From: Hippophae tibetana
Lineage: Eukaryota > Streptophyta > Magnoliopsida > Rosales > Elaeagnaceae
DNA length: 64,000 bases
Assembly: GCA_037013495.1 (NCBI GenBank)
Contig: CM072803.1
Span: 12,790,001 to 12,854,000 of the forward strand
Direction of reading: 5' to 3'
The notes below the pieces were generated by a model. That model made no database searches. It saw nothing but the letters and a program-made list of their open reading frames with translations, and was not told the DNA's origin. Below, in pieces: positions 62,890 to 64,000 of the stretch. The position numbers and the translations under genes were made by a program. How positions within the stretch are numbered: the first letter of the stretch is position 1; every line of letters begins with the position of its first letter.

Positions 62890-63289
62890 TGTTTGGAGAA
62901 AATTCCATGCTATATAATTCTAATGATTTTATAGAGAAGTATGGAATGTTAATAATGAAGGGATCTTTTATTCTTCTCACTAATAAGGTATATATAACAC
63001 CTATTAGATAGGTGTAAAGGTTACATAGATAGACGTTCTAATTAGAGCTCCTAGAATATATAAAGTAATTTTACATAGAATCAGGTTGTTATCCTTAGGT
63101 CACCATATACGAGCTACCATAAGTCTTGTATACAAAGATGACTTAGGTTGTTAGAGGGTGTACCAGGTTGTTTACTTAGGATAAGTCTCAGCCATTAGGT
63201 TTTGATCCTCAGGTGTTGGCTCTCACCATATGGGTAAGGTACCTTAGGTCGCTAGGGTCGGGTACCTACTACTTGAATAATATCAAACA
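62890..63289 (-). repeat. 5' LTR of the nested gypsy-type element
   Basis: 400 bp, plus-strand ends TGTTTGG and ATCAAACA. Confidence 0.9.
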
Positions 63290-63294
63290 TAAGG

Positions 63295-64000
63295 CATTGT
63301 AGTTTCTAAAAAGAAAGTAATAATTGCTAAACAGAAAAATAAATATTTGGGGTTGGAAATTTAAGATGGAAAACATAAACTACAATCTCATTTACTAAAT
63401 GACATTCAAGGTTTTCCTAGTGAATTGAAAGACAAATTAATTATAAAGATTCCTATGATGTTTAACATATGTTGAAGCATACATCAAGACACTTGCATAA
63501 ATGCTTAAACCCTTATAAGCAAAATTGAAAAATATTATGTGTGAAAGTGAACAGAACAAGTTACTCTATATATGGATAAGGTAAAAACACATGTAAAAAT
63601 TTACCAATGTTATACTATCTAGGTTGATATGATAAAATGATAATTGAAACAAATGCTTCATAAGAATATTGAGGAGCAGTGTTAAAAGCAAACATAAATT
63701 ATATAGATGAATATCTTTATAGGTATAGTTCAAGATCTTTCCATAGTCCTAAATTAAATTATCAAGCTAATGAAAAAAGAATATTTAGCAGTTAAAAAAA
63801 CTATTAAGAAATTTACAATATATGTTACAAGTTTCAGATTCATTATTAGAACTAATAACAAGAATTTTAGTTATTTCTTAAGAATTAATATTACATGTGA
63901 TTATAAACATAGAATACTAGTCACATAGTAACAATTATTTAATCACTATAATTTTGATGTCAAATATCTCTTAGGAAACAAGAATAGTTTAGCAAATGCT
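63295..64000 (+). pseudogene. Endogenous caulimovirid polymerase, 3' part (RT end and RNase H)
   Basis: The pararetroviral reading resumes after the nested LTR element with IVVSKKKVIIAKQKNKYLG (63297-63354), the segment that follows the catalytic box in this family. A connection region with stops and frameshifts comes next. RNase H starts near 63635 with MIIETNAS, where the first catalytic Asp of the family's ETDAS-type motif is Asn. It continues through AVKKTIKKF (near 63788) and KYLLGNKNSLANA at the window edge. The copy continues beyond 64000. It is an inactive fossil. Confidence 0.8.

Larger units (their letters stand above)
56748..63289 (-). mobile_element. Non-coding gypsy-type LTR element nested in the pararetrovirus
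   Basis: LTRs of 386 bp (56748-57133) and 400 bp (62890-63289), both TGTTTGG...CAAACA, bound the element. A strong primer-site complement, GCCCCACGGTGGGCGCCAA (62870-62888), fixes the minus orientation and suggests a gypsy-type element. The 5.8-kb interior has no recognisable gag or pol but holds a 232-bp tandem array. The flanking 5-mers GAATG (56743-56747) and TAAGG (63290-63294) agree at three of five bases, so the target duplication is decayed or absent. The composition is less AT-rich than its surroundings. Confidence 0.85.

Overview
The window is plant nuclear DNA and almost certainly angiosperm: very AT-rich, with (AAACCCT)n telomere-type repeats and with CACTA/TNP2, MULE, Ty1-copia, Ty3-gypsy, TRIM, PIF/Harbinger-like and caulimovirid-derived sequences. 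I could not identify the species. No intact host protein-coding gene, rRNA gene or functional tRNA gene is visible. The open frames are short and nearly all fall in decayed transposon genes or are chance frames in repeats.

Layout. 1-9126: decayed CACTA (En/Spm) element on the minus strand with a TNP2-type transposase, a second Transposase_24-like ORF and a Ulp1/C48 protease remnant; its left end is outside the window or lost. 9151-13760: old copia-like element with diverged LTRs and a broken gag, flanked by two 127-bp direct repeats. 14143-15501: a 68-bp tandem duplication, then a head-to-tail TRIM array with four LTRs. 16130-16224: a pre-miRNA-shaped hairpin. 16304-17480: a PIF/Harbinger-like inverted-repeat element carrying about 0.65 kb of interstitial telomeric repeat. 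17590-19430: MULE remnant (minus). 19740-21765: gypsy integrase fragment split by an 827-bp non-autonomous CACTA element with an exact TAG duplication. 22.8-30.6 kb: AT-rich gene desert.

30627-37166: full-length but dead copia element (minus) with 384-bp LTRs and an AAATA target duplication. 38177-about 48850: second copia element (plus), interrupted at 41147-46279 by a non-coding LTR element (1.7-kb LTRs, TTGAC target duplication). 48.9-55.7 kb: AT-rich sequence with a SINE-like fragment and a MITE-like element. 55690-64000: endogenous pararetrovirus (Caulimoviridae) polymerase remnant, interrupted at 56748-63289 by a 6.5-kb non-coding gypsy-type element containing a 232-bp tandem array.

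The main story is nesting and parentage. Three insertions into older elements are visible, two with exact target duplications, so relative insertion order can be read. The small CACTA element at 20.7 kb is related to the large one at the left edge. I found no convincing new functional system. The best candidates for follow-up are the TRIM array, the telomere-repeat-bearing inverted-repeat element, two hairpins, tRNA-like modules in a copia leader, and the G-box/TGACGTCA/TATA promoter in the 1.7-kb LTRs.
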